From the NCBI RefSeq assembly GCF_003014555.1, contig NZ_PYGE01000021.1, positions 16,068-80,067 of the forward strand: DNA of 64,000 nt, read 5' to 3'. The notes beneath the pieces were generated by a model. The model had not been told where the DNA came from. It worked only from the letters and a program-made list of their open reading frames with translations, and did no database searches. The position numbers and the translations under genes are program-made. The first letter of the stretch is position 1. Each line of letters begins with the position of its first letter. This DNA comes from Haloactinopolyspora alba. Lineage in GTDB: Bacteria > Actinomycetota > Actinomycetes > Jiangellales > Jiangellaceae. Positions 48,181 through 57,364 of this stretch are shown here, in pieces.

Positions 48181-48567
48181 TCAGCCGGTGAACGACTCGG
48201 GACCGAAGCGGCCCCACGCCACGAACGCCGCCAGGCCGAGATAGACCAGATCGACGACGATCGTCGCCCTCTCCCCACGGCGCAGACGCGTGATCACCGC
48301 GCCGGTGAACAACACCACCACCCCCGACGCGGCCATCGGCACCAGAACCGGCGCGATGTCGAGCACCGCGGGTAGGACCAGGCCCACCGCCCCCAGGAGC
48401 TCGATCGCCCCGATCGCCCTGAGAGCTCCGGGGCTGAAGTCTTCGACCCATCTCGACGCCTCGCCCAGCATGCCGGCCAGCTTCTCCTTGGGCACGAACA
48501 TCTTGGAACTGCTGCCCAGCAGGACGACCGCCAGCAACCCGGCGACGCTCCACAGTGCGGTGTTCAT
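48181..48567 (-). CDS. DoxX-family membrane protein
   Basis: 128 aa with four predicted membrane segments (LWSVAGLLAVVLLGSSSKMFV, AIGAIELLGAVGLVLPAVL, LVPMAASGVVVLFTGAVITRL, DLVYLGLAAFVAWGRF). The GAIELLGAVGLVLP segment is typical of DoxX/DoxX-like proteins. ATG 48567 has AAGGAGTAGC just upstream. Function unclear; proteins of this family have been linked to redox or thiol homeostasis. It may share an operon direction with the ycaQ-like gene, but a hairpin separates them. Confidence 0.85.
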   Translation of the reverse strand: MNTALWSVAGLLAVVLLGSSSKMFVPKEKLAGMLGEASRWVEDFSPGALRAIGAIELLGAVGLVLPAVLDIAPVLVPMAASGVVVLFTGAVITRLRRGERATIVVDLVYLGLAAFVAWGRFGPESFTG

Positions 48568-48609
48568 GCGGCTACTCCTTCGTGGTGGGTGCGAAAAGGA
48601 GACGAGCCG

Positions 48610-48639
48610 CGGTGGCGCTTTGTGACACGGCCGCCACCG
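48610..48639. terminator. Hairpin between ycaQ-like and DoxX genes
   Basis: Arms CGGTGGCG (48610-48617) and CGCCACCG (48632-48639), perfect 8 bp, 14-nt loop, about 70 bp beyond the ycaQ-like stop. It may end that transcript. Confidence 0.4.
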
Positions 48640-48706
48640 AAGCGGGCGGAGCGCCAGCGCTCGCCCAGGGGCGGATCGATCACGCACACGCGGACGGGAG
48701 ACACAC

Positions 48707-49918
48707 CTAGGCGGCACGCAGCGCCGGCTCGAGGGCCGGGGCCAAGTCCCCGCTGCCGGTGACGGCGACGCCGTCCAGCCCCATCCACGCGGCCATGGCA
48801 ACCAGCTCGGCCGCGAGCTCGTCCGCCGTCTCGGGCGGAGCACCCGCCTCTGCCCAGGCGGCCTGGACCCGGAGCACGCCGGCGTGCCGGTCCGCCTTCA
48901 GGTCGACCCGTCCCACCAGCTGGTCGCCGAGCAGGAACGGCAGAACGTAGTAGCCGTGCACCCGCTTGCGCTTGGGGACGTAGATCTCGATGCGGTAGCG
49001 GAAGCCGAACAACGCCTCGGCGCGCGCACGCTCCCAGACCAGCGAGTCGAACGGGCTCAGCAGCGCCCGCGCCTGCACGCGCCGCGGCACCCGAGCGTAA
49101 CGGTGCAGGTAGGCCGGGCGGTCCCAGCCCTCGACGGTGACCGGCGACAGCTCACCGGCGTCCACGAGCTCGTCGACCGCCTGGCGGGCAGGGGCCGGTC
49201 TCAGCCGGAAGTAGTCGCGCAGGCACTGCACCGTGCCGACGCCGTGCGCGCGGGCGGCGATCCGGATCAGCTCGCGATGCGCGTCCGCGCGATCCGGCGT
49301 GGGAGCGGCGACGACCTCCGGCGGGAGCACCCGGTCGGGGATGTCGTAGCGGCGGGCGAAGCCGCGGTCGCGTCCGGCGGAGGTGACCTCGCCGGCCCAG
49401 AACAGGTACTCCAGGGCCTGTTTGACCTGCGACCAGTTCCACCCCCAGTGCCCGGTGGGCCGCGGCGCGTCGTGCTCGATGCCGCCCGCGGTGACCGGAC
49501 CGATTCGATGGACCTCGTCGAGGACCCACTTCACGAAGCCGGGCTGTTCGTCGGCGATGCCACGCATCCCGCCCCAGGCGTCGCTGGACACGTCGGCCAT
49601 GCGCCAGCGCAGCAGCGGCTGGTGCCGCACCGGCAGCAGCGACGCCTCGTGCGCCCAGTACTCGAACAACTCCCGCGGCCGCCGCCCGGCCGCATCGTCC
49701 AGCAGCTCCCGCGGATACGCACCGACACGCGAGAACAGCGGCAGGTAGTGCGACCGGGACAGCACGTTCACCGAGTCGATCTGGAACAGGCCGACCCGGT
49801 CGAGCACCCGGCGCAGCGTCCGCCGGTCCGGGCGAGCCGGCCGGGTGTCGGTGAACCCCTGCGCGGCCAACGCCACCCGGCGAGCCGCGGACCGGGACAG
49901 ACTCTGTCGACGAACCAT
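48707..49918 (-). CDS. YcaQ/AlkX-like winged-helix DNA glycosylase (crosslink repair)
   Basis: 403 aa, HTH_42 superfamily. The catalytic QxD motif is in [23 protein letters not shown] (about residues 46-68). It is followed by [14 protein letters not shown] and the winged-helix modules, with [55 protein letters not shown] near the C-terminus. Homologues such as E. coli YcaQ and Streptomyces AlZ unhook interstrand crosslinks; AlZ protects an azinomycin producer. Whether this copy is general or drug-linked is not decidable here. Confidence 0.92.
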   Translation of the reverse strand: MVRRQSLSRSAARRVALAAQGFTDTRPARPDRRTLRRVLDRVGLFQIDSVNVLSRSHYLPLFSRVGAYPRELLDDAAGRRPRELFEYWAHEASLLPVRHQPLLRWRMADVSSDAWGGMRGIADEQPGFVKWVLDEVHRIGPVTAGGIEHDAPRPTGHWGWNWSQVKQALEYLFWAGEVTSAGRDRGFARRYDIPDRVLPPEVVAAPTPDRADAHRELIRIAARAHGVGTVQCLRDYFRLRPAPARQAVDELVDAGELSPVTVEGWDRPAYLHRYARVPRRVQARALLSPFDSLVWERARAEALFGFRYRIEIYVPKRKRVHGYYVLPFLLGDQLVGRVDLKADRHAGVLRVQAAWAEAGAPPETADELAAELVAMAAWMGLDGVAVTGSGDLAPALEPALRAA

Positions 49919-49993
49919 GGCCGGAAGCTACCAGCGGGCTCCGACAGCGCCGGCGCGCGGCGGGCGGGTGCGTCCTCGTGCGTACTCGCGTCC

Positions 49994-50650
49994 TCAGACG
50001 TCGAGACGGATCACGCCGTAGTCGTAGCCGCGGCGACGGTAGACGACGCTGGGCATCTTGGATTCGGCGTCGACGAACATGTAGAAGTCGTGCCCGACCA
50101 GCTCCATCTCGTACAACGCCTGATCGAGCGACATCGGCGCGGTGCGGTGTGTCTTCTCACGGACCACCATCGGCCCGGTCTTCTCGACCTGGCGCACCTC
50201 GGCGACGTCTCCGGACGGCGCGCCCTGGTCGACGTCCACGCTCTCACCGGCGGGGGCGGCCTGAGCCGGAACCGGCGACGGCGGCGACGACGGACCGTTC
50301 AACTGTGCGGTCGCGGCGGCCACCGAGATGGGTGTGCGGTTGCCGTGATGGACCCGGCGCCGGTCGGCGGCCTTGCGCAACCGCGTCATCAACCTGTCGG
50401 CGGCGAGGTCCAGCGCCGCGTACCGGTCGGCGGCCGCGGCTTCGGCCCGGATGACCGGGCCCTTGGTGTGGACGGTCAACTCGACCCGGTCGGATCGGTC
50501 GGCCAGACGCGGGTTGGACTCGGCGGTGACCTCGACCTCGATGCGGATGACCTTGTGATCGAGCTTCTCCAGCTTCGCGAGCTTCTCGGATGCGTGCGAT
50601 CGGAACCGATCGGGGACGGATGTGTGACGGCCCTTGACGACGATATCCAC
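49994..50650 (-). CDS. hpf: Ribosome hibernation-promoting factor, long form
   Basis: 218 aa. The N-terminal S30AE domain (VDIVVKGRHTSVPDRFRSHASEKLAKLEKLDHKVIRIEVEVTAESNPRLADRSDRVELTVHTKGPVIRAE) binds the 30S subunit. A Pro/Ala linker is followed by the C-terminal dimerisation domain (VVREKTHRTAPMSLDQALYEMELVGHDFYMFVDAESKMPSVVYRRRGYDYGVIRLD) that pairs ribosomes into 100S particles. GTG 50650 has GGGAGGT 6 nt upstream and gives the usual V/M-DIVVKGRH start. Confidence 0.96.
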   Translation of the reverse strand: MDIVVKGRHTSVPDRFRSHASEKLAKLEKLDHKVIRIEVEVTAESNPRLADRSDRVELTVHTKGPVIRAEAAAADRYAALDLAADRLMTRLRKAADRRRVHHGNRTPISVAAATAQLNGPSSPPSPVPAQAAPAGESVDVDQGAPSGDVAEVRQVEKTGPMVVREKTHRTAPMSLDQALYEMELVGHDFYMFVDAESKMPSVVYRRRGYDYGVIRLDV

Positions 50651-50706
50651 TCGGAACCTCCCGGTCTGGGTCAGATGGTCGAGGGACGACATCACCGCCC
50701 GACGGA

Positions 50707-50725
50707 CCGGGGACTCGCACCCCGG
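50707..50725. terminator. Hairpin between comF-type gene and hpf
   Basis: CCGGGG (50707-50712), 7-nt loop ACTCGCA, CCCCGG (50720-50725). It lies about 90 bp beyond the ComF stop and 57 bp before the hpf start, so it could be a terminator or part of the hpf leader. Confidence 0.4.
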
Positions 50726-50816
50726 CCTTCCCTGGTGTCTCGAGGGCGGGCGATGGGTGCCATGCACAAACGTTAGCCGTTCGTTGCCTTCAGTACACGT
50801 TGATCTCGCGCATTCG

Positions 50817-51542
50817 TCACCCGGCGAACGCCACGGCGGCGACGCCGCACGGCCGCACCCCGGTGGCCCGCACCGCCCGTGCGCTCTCGCGCACCGTCGC
50901 ACCCGTGGTGACGATGTCGTCGACCAGGACGACACACCGCCCGTCCAGGCGCGCGCCGATCCGGCGACGCGGCGCGAGCGAACCCGCCAGGTTCTGCTCG
51001 CGGGCGTCCCGGCCCAGTCCGGCCTGGTCACGGACTCGCCGCCGGTGCCGTAACCCGGCAATGACACGGGCGTCCTCGCCGGCACGGCGCAGCACCCGTG
51101 CACCGTGGCGTGCCACGCGCCGCATCGGGTCCTGCCCGCGGCGGCGCGCCGCGGCGCCCGTCGACGGGACCGGCACCAGAGCCACCGGCCGGCCGTCACC
51201 GCCGTGCCCGCACCCGGACTCCGACGACACGAGCGCGGTGACCGCCACAGCCAGCGCCTCGCCCAGCGGCCCGGCCAGCGGCAGCCGTCCGTGCTCCTTG
51301 TGGGCGATGATCGTCGCGCGCACGTCGGCGTACGAAGCCGCCGCGGCCAGCGGCAGACCAGCCGTGTCCGGATGCCGGCGGACGTCGAGCGCCGGGCCGC
51401 GCAGCACGTCGCGGCAGTCCGCGCAGACCACGCCCGGCCGTGCGTCGCACCCCGCGCACGTGGTGCCGAGCGCCAGGTCCGCGGCGCTGCGGCTCAGTCG
51501 CGTCAGCACGGTGCTCGGCGTCATCGGATCATCATGACGCAC
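50817..51542 (-). CDS. ComF-family phosphoribosyltransferase-like protein
   Basis: 241 aa. Four Cys in CAGC and CADC (about residues 29-44) form the N-terminal zinc site. The C-terminal PRTase domain has the PRPP motif CVVLVDDIVTTGATVRESARAV and the conserved RHRRRVRDQAGLGRDAREQNLAGS. ComF proteins assist DNA uptake in competent bacteria, but in actinobacteria without a competence system the role is unknown. Start 51542 (MRHDDPMTPS) or 51524 (MTPST). It lies 113 bp after lpqB. Confidence 0.9.
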   Translation of the reverse strand: MRHDDPMTPSTVLTRLSRSAADLALGTTCAGCDARPGVVCADCRDVLRGPALDVRRHPDTAGLPLAAAASYADVRATIIAHKEHGRLPLAGPLGEALAVAVTALVSSESGCGHGGDGRPVALVPVPSTGAAARRRGQDPMRRVARHGARVLRRAGEDARVIAGLRHRRRVRDQAGLGRDAREQNLAGSLAPRRRIGARLDGRCVVLVDDIVTTGATVRESARAVRATGVRPCGVAAVAFAG

Positions 51543-51591
51543 GTCGCGGTGGCGGCGTCGCCGTCACGGCGCCATCACCAGGCGAGTACAC

Positions 51592-51621
51592 GCGTCACCA
51601 GGGCTGTACGGGTGGTGACGC
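51592..51621. terminator. Terminator-like hairpin after lpqB
   Basis: Perfect 8-bp arms GCGTCACC (51592-51599) and GGTGACGC (51614-51621), 14-nt loop, 34 bp beyond the lpqB stop. It probably ends the mtrA-mtrB-lpqB transcript before the comF-type gene. Confidence 0.5.
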
Positions 51622-51655
51622 AGGGAATTCCATGCGGGACGTGATCATTCTCGGG

Positions 51656-53371
51656 TCAGCCGGGGAAGGCGGGGTCGTGGCCGGTGCCGATCTCCTCCCA
51701 GCGGTTGCCGCTGCGCTGTTCGAGCAGGACGCCCTCGCTGGTCTCGAGGACCAGCCGCTGTTCGGCCAGCGGGGCGGTGGCGATGCTCGTGGCGTTCTCG
51801 ACCGTCAGTCCGCGCGGCGCCGTCACCTGCCCGGACATGCCCACCACGTACGGCAGTGGCTCCTGCCCGTCGGTGGCCAGCAGAACCACCACGCTGTCGG
51901 GAGCGTTCCAGCCCACGTCGGAGGCCACGCCGTCCGGGCCGAGCGGGCGCAGACGTTCGAGCCGGATCGCCGAACGCGCGTCGACGTCGCGGACCACGGT
52001 GGCGATCTGAGCCCGGCCGTCGACGATCAGCGCGATGCGGGTGCCGTCCAGCGACACCGCCAGCCGGTCGACGTCGTGCCCCCTCAGTTCGGGCGCGATG
52101 AGCTCGACCCGTTCTCCGTCGGAACGCCGGACGACCACCCCGTGCCCCTGCACGCCGTGGTCGACGGCCCACACCAGGCCCGCCCGATCCCACGCCGGGG
52201 AGGTCAGATCGCCACCCCCGGCGAACGTCTCGATCTGCTCGTCCGCGCCGAACGAGCAGATCAGCAACGCGTCGCCGGCCTCGTTCACCGCCACCGCGCG
52301 GTTGCCGCCGACGTTGACGGCGAGTTCGCGGGCGCCGCTCAGCTCACCCAGCGGACCGGGCACCGGCTCCGGTTCCGACCCGCTCAGCTGCTTGATGCCG
52401 TCGGCGTCGGCGTAGTACAGCGGCGTGTCGCGCGGCAGCAGCGGTGGCGCGTAGGCGCTCATGTTGCTGTCGCTCGGAGTCACGACCGCGCCTCCCTGCG
52501 CGAGCGGGATCTGCCCGGACGTCACCTCCACCCGTTCCACCTCGGGCAGCTCCGTGAGCGTCCAGACCAGCTGCGCCGTCATGAGCTCGCGCTCCTCCGG
52601 CGTGGCCAGGCCCGCGTCGTCGCTGAGCTCCACGGTCGCCGTCCCGTCGGTGACCGGCACGGCGTTCACCCCGAGCTCGGTGCTTTCGGGGAACGACGTG
52701 CGCACGGCCCGGCCCAGCCCTTCGGACGGCCCGGCCAGCACCCGCTGCGCCAGCAGCGTGGCGGCGTTCTCGTTCTGCGGGAGGTACACCGGGTCGGGCA
52801 CCAGGACCTCGAGCGTGGGATCGAAGAAGTACACGTTGTGCGGCTTGTACTCGCGGCTGAAGCTGAACTCGGAGATGACGAGGCCGTTCGGCGGGTTGCT
52901 GATGCGCCACTCGCCGTTCTCCTGCTCCAGGCGCAGCGACAGCTCGTCGGTCGTGCCGGGCTCCGCGGCCTCGTAGGTGCCGTCGGCGCTCACCCGCGCC
53001 GAGACGGCCATGGTCACGCGGACCACCCCGGTCCGCACCTCCTCGATGTCCGGGCGGGCGCCCTGGTACACGGTCATGCCGGCCGAGGTGTCCCACGACA
53101 GCACCGCGTCCTCGGTCAGGTACATCCGCGCCGTCTCGAACCCCGGCGCATACGATCCCATCGCCTCGATGAACCCGTCGACGACCTCCGACGGCTCGGC
53201 GCCGGACTGCGGCGGTGGCGCGCGCACCTCGATGAACGGCGGCTGCTGCCCGGCGGGCTCCACCGGGTTCCCGCCGATGACCGGCCCCGACGTCGGGATC
53301 TGGGTGCAGCCGGTCAGCACGGCCAGGACCGTCAGGAAGGCCAGCAGTGCGCGACGGTGACGCTCAGCCAC
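51656..53371 (-). CDS. lpqB: Lipoprotein LpqB, MtrAB accessory factor
   Basis: 571 aa. Lipoprotein signal RRALLAFLTVLAVLTGC (Cys about residue 22), then IPTSGPVIGG, an N-terminal NTF2/GerMN-like region (EVVDGFIEAMGSYAPGFETARMYLTEDAVLSWD, GLGRAVRTSFPE) and a C-terminal beta-propeller (GGDLTSPAWDRAGLVWAVD, ELRGHDVDRLAVSLDGTRIALIVDG). It interacts with the sensor domain of MtrB in mycobacteria and influences MtrA phosphorylation. GTG 53371; it overlaps mtrB by 8 bp, showing tight coupling. Confidence 0.95.
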   Translation of the reverse strand: MAERHRRALLAFLTVLAVLTGCTQIPTSGPVIGGNPVEPAGQQPPFIEVRAPPPQSGAEPSEVVDGFIEAMGSYAPGFETARMYLTEDAVLSWDTSAGMTVYQGARPDIEEVRTGVVRVTMAVSARVSADGTYEAAEPGTTDELSLRLEQENGEWRISNPPNGLVISEFSFSREYKPHNVYFFDPTLEVLVPDPVYLPQNENAATLLAQRVLAGPSEGLGRAVRTSFPESTELGVNAVPVTDGTATVELSDDAGLATPEERELMTAQLVWTLTELPEVERVEVTSGQIPLAQGGAVVTPSDSNMSAYAPPLLPRDTPLYYADADGIKQLSGSEPEPVPGPLGELSGARELAVNVGGNRAVAVNEAGDALLICSFGADEQIETFAGGGDLTSPAWDRAGLVWAVDHGVQGHGVVVRRSDGERVELIAPELRGHDVDRLAVSLDGTRIALIVDGRAQIATVVRDVDARSAIRLERLRPLGPDGVASDVGWNAPDSVVVLLATDGQEPLPYVVGMSGQVTAPRGLTVENATSIATAPLAEQRLVLETSEGVLLEQRSGNRWEEIGTGHDPAFPG

Positions 53372-55187
53372 GCCGGCTCACCTCCGCCGGATCGTCGCCG
53401 TCCGTTCCCTGCGTGCCCCCGGAGTCGCCGGCGTCGCCCGAGTCGCCGGAGTCGCCGGAACGCCGTGTGTCACCGTCCGACGAGGAGATCCGGCGGTACG
53501 GGTTGCCCACGCCACTGACCCGGATCGGTTCGTCGCCGGCGTCGTCGGGCACCAGAGCCATGGGCGACGACCGTAGCTCGTCCCCCGCGCTACGCGGCAA
53601 CGTGAGCCGGAACTGCGAGCCCTGTCCGGGATCGCCCCACGCCTGCAGCCAGCCGCCGTGCAGCCGGGCGTCCTCGAGCGAGATCGACAGTCCCAACCCG
53701 GTCCCGCCGGTGGTGCGGGCCCGCGCCGGGTCGGCGCGCCAGAACCGGTGGAACACCAGCGACGACTCCCCCGGCTTCAGCCCGACGCCGTGGTCGCGGA
53801 CGGCCACCGCCACCGCGTGCTCGTCCACGGCGACCTTCACCCGGACCGGCCGCCCCTCACCGTGCTCGATGGCGTTGACGACGAGGTTGCGCACGACCCG
53901 CTCGATGCGGCGGGTGTCGATCTCGGCGACGCACGGCTCCACCGGGACGTCGACGCCGAGCTCACTGCCCTTGTCGGTGGCGAGCGGAGCCGCGGAGTCG
54001 ACGACCTTGTGCACGATGTCGCGCAGGTCGTGCCGTTCGGCGTTGAGCACCGCCGCGCCGGCGTCGAACCGGCTGATCTCGAGCAGGTCGCCGAGCAGCG
54101 ACTCGAACCGGTCGAGCTGCGCCTGCAGCAGCTCGACCGAGCGCTGCACCACCGGGTCGAAGTCCTCCTTCGACTCGTAGAGCACGTCGGCGGCCATCCG
54201 CACGGTGGTCAGCGGCGTCCGCAGCTCGTGCGACACGTCGGAGACGAACTGCTGCTGCATCCGGGACAGCTCCTCGAGCTGGCCGATCTGGTGCTGCAGG
54301 CTCGCGGCCATCTGGTTGAAGCTCAACGCCAGCCGCGCCATGTCGTCCCGGCCGCGCACGACCATCCGCTCGGACAGCCGGCCGGCCGAGAACCGCTCCG
54401 CGATGCGCGCCGCGAGCCGCACCGGCGTGACCACCTGCCGCGCCACCAGCCACGCCAGCGCGCACAACAGCAGCACCAGCAGCACGCCCGCGGTCGCCAG
54501 CGCGGTGAGGACCACGTCGATGGTCTGCTGCTGCTCGGTCAGCGGGAACAGGTAGTAGAGCTCGTACGCGACGCCGCTCGGGTCGGTCACCTGACCACCG
54601 ACGACCAGACCGGGCACGTCCGGGGCGGCGGGATACTCGAGGGAGCTGTAGGTGCGAAAGACCCGCGCCTCGGACCTGACCCGCTCGCGCAGCTCGGCGG
54701 GCACGCTGTCGTACACCGGGCCGGACGAGTACGACGCGTTTCGCTCGGTGCCGAGCAGCACGACCTCGTACAGCGGGTCCGTGCCGCTGGTGGTGCCCCG
54801 GGCCGCGGCGTCCTCGGCGATCTGGCGCAGCACCTGGCTCAGCGCGCCCGGTTCCTGCTCGACCGCGGCGTCGAGCTGCTCCTGTGCGGTGTCGATGCCC
54901 GCTGCGGCGTCGGCGACCGCGGCCTCGGCCTGCGCCTGGAGCAGGCCGTCGGTGATCTGCCTGGACAGAGTGACCCCGAGCAGCGAGACGACCACCACGG
55001 ACAACGTCAGCGTGGCGGTGATGACCCGCAGCTGAATCGACCGCCGCCAGGCGCTGCGCGCCAGCCGCCACGGCTGGGTCAGCCACTGCGCCAGCCGGGG
55101 GATCAGGCGTGCGACCACGTCGGCGCCGCCGGACGCCGAAGCCTCACCGACGCTGTCGGGACGTCCCCGGCCCTGCACCGAACTCAC
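53364..55187 (-). CDS. mtrB: Two-component sensor histidine kinase MtrB
   Basis: 607 aa membrane kinase for MtrA. TM1 about 53-74 and TM2 about 226-249 flank an extracytoplasmic sensor; HAMP follows (VVTPVRLAARIAERFSAG). The H-box VSHELRTPLTTVRMAADVLYES carries the phosphorylated His320. N-box NLVVNAIEHGEG, G1 DHGVGLKPGE, and F/G2 FHRFWRADPARARTTGGTGLGLSIS are intact. The C-terminus is a disordered tract of Gly-Asp-Ser repeats. GTG 55187 overlaps the mtrA stop by 4 bp (GTGA). It coordinates envelope homeostasis and division. Confidence 0.97.
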   Translation of the reverse strand: MSSVQGRGRPDSVGEASASGGADVVARLIPRLAQWLTQPWRLARSAWRRSIQLRVITATLTLSVVVVSLLGVTLSRQITDGLLQAQAEAAVADAAAGIDTAQEQLDAAVEQEPGALSQVLRQIAEDAAARGTTSGTDPLYEVVLLGTERNASYSSGPVYDSVPAELRERVRSEARVFRTYSSLEYPAAPDVPGLVVGGQVTDPSGVAYELYYLFPLTEQQQTIDVVLTALATAGVLLVLLLCALAWLVARQVVTPVRLAARIAERFSAGRLSERMVVRGRDDMARLALSFNQMAASLQHQIGQLEELSRMQQQFVSDVSHELRTPLTTVRMAADVLYESKEDFDPVVQRSVELLQAQLDRFESLLGDLLEISRFDAGAAVLNAERHDLRDIVHKVVDSAAPLATDKGSELGVDVPVEPCVAEIDTRRIERVVRNLVVNAIEHGEGRPVRVKVAVDEHAVAVAVRDHGVGLKPGESSLVFHRFWRADPARARTTGGTGLGLSISLEDARLHGGWLQAWGDPGQGSQFRLTLPRSAGDELRSSPMALVPDDAGDEPIRVSGVGNPYRRISSSDGDTRRSGDSGDSGDAGDSGGTQGTDGDDPAEVSRRG

Positions 55188-55867
55188 CCAGGACCGGCCT
55201 TGTACCCCACACCGCGGACGGTCACGACGATCTCGGGCCGTTCAGGATCGTGCTCGATCTTCGAACGCAGCCGCTGGACGTGGACGTTCACCAGCCTGGT
55301 GTCGGTGGCGTGCCGGTACCCCCACACCTTCTCGAGCAGCTCCTCGCGGGTGAACACCTGCCACGGCCTGCGGGCCAGGCACGCCAGCAGGTCGAACTCG
55401 AGCGGCGTCAGGGAGATCGGCACACCGTTGCGCTTGACCGAGTGCCCGGCGACGTCGATCTCGACGTCGCCGACCTGCAACGTCTCCGGCTTCGGGTCGT
55501 CGGTGCGACGCAGCCGCGCACGGACCCGCGCCACCAGCTCCTTCGGCTTGAACGGCTTGACGACGTAGTCGTCGGCGCCGGACTCGAGGCCGACCACCAC
55601 GTCGACGGTGTCGCTCTTCGCCGTGAGCATGACGATGGGCACGCCGGACTCGGACCGGATCTCCTTGCAGACGTCGATGCCGTCGCGGCCGGGAAGCATC
55701 AGGTCGAGCAGCACCAGGTCGGGCTTGAACTCCCGGAACATCGGGAGCGCCTCGTCGCCGCGGGTGATGATCGTATGCTCGTAACCTTCCCCGCGCAGCA
55801 CTATTCCGAGCATCTCGGCCAACGCGGTGTCGTCGTCGACGATGAGCACACGTCCTCGCATGTCCAT
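55184..55867 (-). CDS. mtrA: Two-component response regulator MtrA
   Basis: OmpR/PhoB-class regulator, 227 aa. The receiver domain has the acidic triad (DDD 11-13), phosphoacceptor Asp55 in LVLLDLMLPGRDG, and Lys in YVVKPFKPKEL. The winged helix ends EVWGYRHATDTRLVNVHVQRLRSKIEHDPERPEIVVTVRGVGYKAG-like (here EKVWGYRHATDTRLVNVHVQRL). Start ATG 55867 (MDMRGRV) with ATG 55861 as alternative. First gene of mtrA-mtrB-lpqB. A twice-repeated dyad lies in the upstream divergent region. Confidence 0.97.
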   Translation of the reverse strand: MDMRGRVLIVDDDTALAEMLGIVLRGEGYEHTIITRGDEALPMFREFKPDLVLLDLMLPGRDGIDVCKEIRSESGVPIVMLTAKSDTVDVVVGLESGADDYVVKPFKPKELVARVRARLRRTDDPKPETLQVGDVEIDVAGHSVKRNGVPISLTPLEFDLLACLARRPWQVFTREELLEKVWGYRHATDTRLVNVHVQRLRSKIEHDPERPEIVVTVRGVGYKAGPG

Positions 55868-55869
55868 AT

Positions 55870-56005
55870 CGTGGCACTCGAGGGCCGCCACGTCGAAAAC
55901 CGAGGCCGTCAGCCGGGTCGGTGTCGTGCTCGTCGACGCACCTCGGACGGGCAGCGACGGGGCGTCGGCGGGACGTGGCACGATGTTCTGGCCGATACCA
56001 CGTCG
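55870..56005. promoter_or_regulatory. Repeated CGTGGCAC...CCACGTCG element upstream of mtrA
   Basis: Copy 1: CGTGGCAC (55870-55877), 10-nt gap, CCACGTCG (55888-55895). Copy 2: CGTGGCAC (55974-55981), 16-nt gap, CCACGTCG (55998-56005). Within each copy CGTGG pairs with CCACG. Both lie in the 216-bp divergent region between mtrA and the membrane gene at 56084; copy 1 touches the mtrA start. Confidence 0.45.
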
Positions 56006-56083
56006 GCATGTCGACTCCGGGCCCGACCGGTCGTGGCGCCCTCCGAACGGTCGCGCCGGCCACGCACGAGAAGGAGAGCACCG

Positions 56084-57364
56084 ATGTCCGGGACAGCAGG
56101 GACGCCTCCGCCCGACGAGCGGCCCGACGGCGAACCTGCCGAGCCTGCTCCGCAGCCGCCGTACCCCGGTTGGTCGACCGAACAGCCGTCGCCGCGCGGG
56201 TGGGGTGCGGGCGCGGATCCCTCCGGTTCCGGCGGCTGGCAGCATCCCGGCGGCTCGCACCCGTCCGGCCTGCCCGGGGCCGGTGCTCCGCAGGGCGGCG
56301 CGGCGCCCGGCGGCAACGGGTGGACCGGCGGGCCGGAACCGACCTGGCGGCTCCCGGACGCCAAGCCCGGGGTGGTCCCGCTGCGTCCGCTCGGTGTGGG
56401 CGAGATCCTCGACGGTGCCGTCACCACCATCCGCCGCAACCTCGGCGCCATGCTGGGACTGTCCGCCGCGGTCGCCGTCGCCACCCAGCTGTTGTCCACG
56501 GCCACCATCGTCTGGATGTTCGGCGACCAGGTCACCGAGCCGAACTTCGGCCTCACCGACGACGTGCAAGAGCTCGAGGACGTCGCCGACGCCGTGCCCG
56601 CGGCGCTGCTCGGCTCGTTCGTCACCCTCATCGCGACCGTGTTCCTCACCGGCGTCCTCACCGTCGTGGTCGGGCAGGCGGTGCTGGGCCGGCACATCAC
56701 CGTCGGGCAGGCGTGGCGCCGCTCCCGCGGCCGGCTGCTCCGGCTGCTCGGCCTGACGCTGCTCTACACGCTGGTCTGGCTGTCCCCGCTGCTGGCCGTC
56801 CTCGTGCTCGCCGTAGCGCTCGCCGCGGGCGGCAGCGGCGCCGGTGCGGCAGCGCTGGTCGTCGTGCTGATGCTGGTGGCCGCGCTGGCGGGTGTCTGGC
56901 TGTACGTGCGCTTCGCGCTGTCGCTGCCGGCGCTGATGCTCGAGTCCGTGACCGGGGCGGGCGGCGAACGGCCCATCGGCGTCGTGCGGTCGTTGCGCCG
57001 GTCGGCGGCGCTGGTCCGCAAGTCCTGGTGGCGCACGTTCGCCATCCTGTTGCTCATCGCGTTCATCGTCTGGCTCATCGGCCAGGTGGTCGCCGTCCCG
57101 CTGGGCGTGCCCGGCCTGTTCGGCGGCGACACGGCAGGCGACAACGTGCTGACGTGGTTCATCCTGAACTCGCTGGCCGGCATGATCGCCGCGACCATCA
57201 CCGCGCCGTTCTCGGCGGCCGCGACGGCGCTGCTCTACGTCGACCGCCGCATCCGGCGCGAGGCGCTCGACATCGATCTGGCCCGGGCGGCCGGGGTCGA
57301 GCTGCCGTCCCGGCCCGGGCCCGGACCCGGACCCGGACCCGACACCCGGCCGGGCGGGCCGTGA
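56084..57364 (+). CDS. Membrane protein with GDPD-like membrane domain
   Basis: 426 aa. About 110 disordered Pro/Gly-rich residues end in KPGVVPLRPLGVGEILDGAVTTIRRN, the conserved entry of this actinobacterial membrane family. About six hydrophobic segments follow, with ARFALSLPALMLE-type (here YVRFALSLPALMLESV) and SLRRSAALVRKSWWRTFAILLL. The tail ends in a Pro-Gly repeat. AAGGAGAG is 7 nt upstream of the ATG. It heads an operon with DUF4129, DUF4350, MoxR and DUF58 genes (4-bp overlaps throughout). Function unknown; envelope assembly or remodelling is suggested by the neighbours. Confidence 0.85.
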   Translation: MSGTAGTPPPDERPDGEPAEPAPQPPYPGWSTEQPSPRGWGAGADPSGSGGWQHPGGSHPSGLPGAGAPQGGAAPGGNGWTGGPEPTWRLPDAKPGVVPLRPLGVGEILDGAVTTIRRNLGAMLGLSAAVAVATQLLSTATIVWMFGDQVTEPNFGLTDDVQELEDVADAVPAALLGSFVTLIATVFLTGVLTVVVGQAVLGRHITVGQAWRRSRGRLLRLLGLTLLYTLVWLSPLLAVLVLAVALAAGGSGAGAAALVVVLMLVAALAGVWLYVRFALSLPALMLESVTGAGGERPIGVVRSLRRSAALVRKSWWRTFAILLLIAFIVWLIGQVVAVPLGVPGLFGGDTAGDNVLTWFILNSLAGMIAATITAPFSAAATALLYVDRRIRREALDIDLARAAGVELPSRPGPGPGPGPDTRPGGP

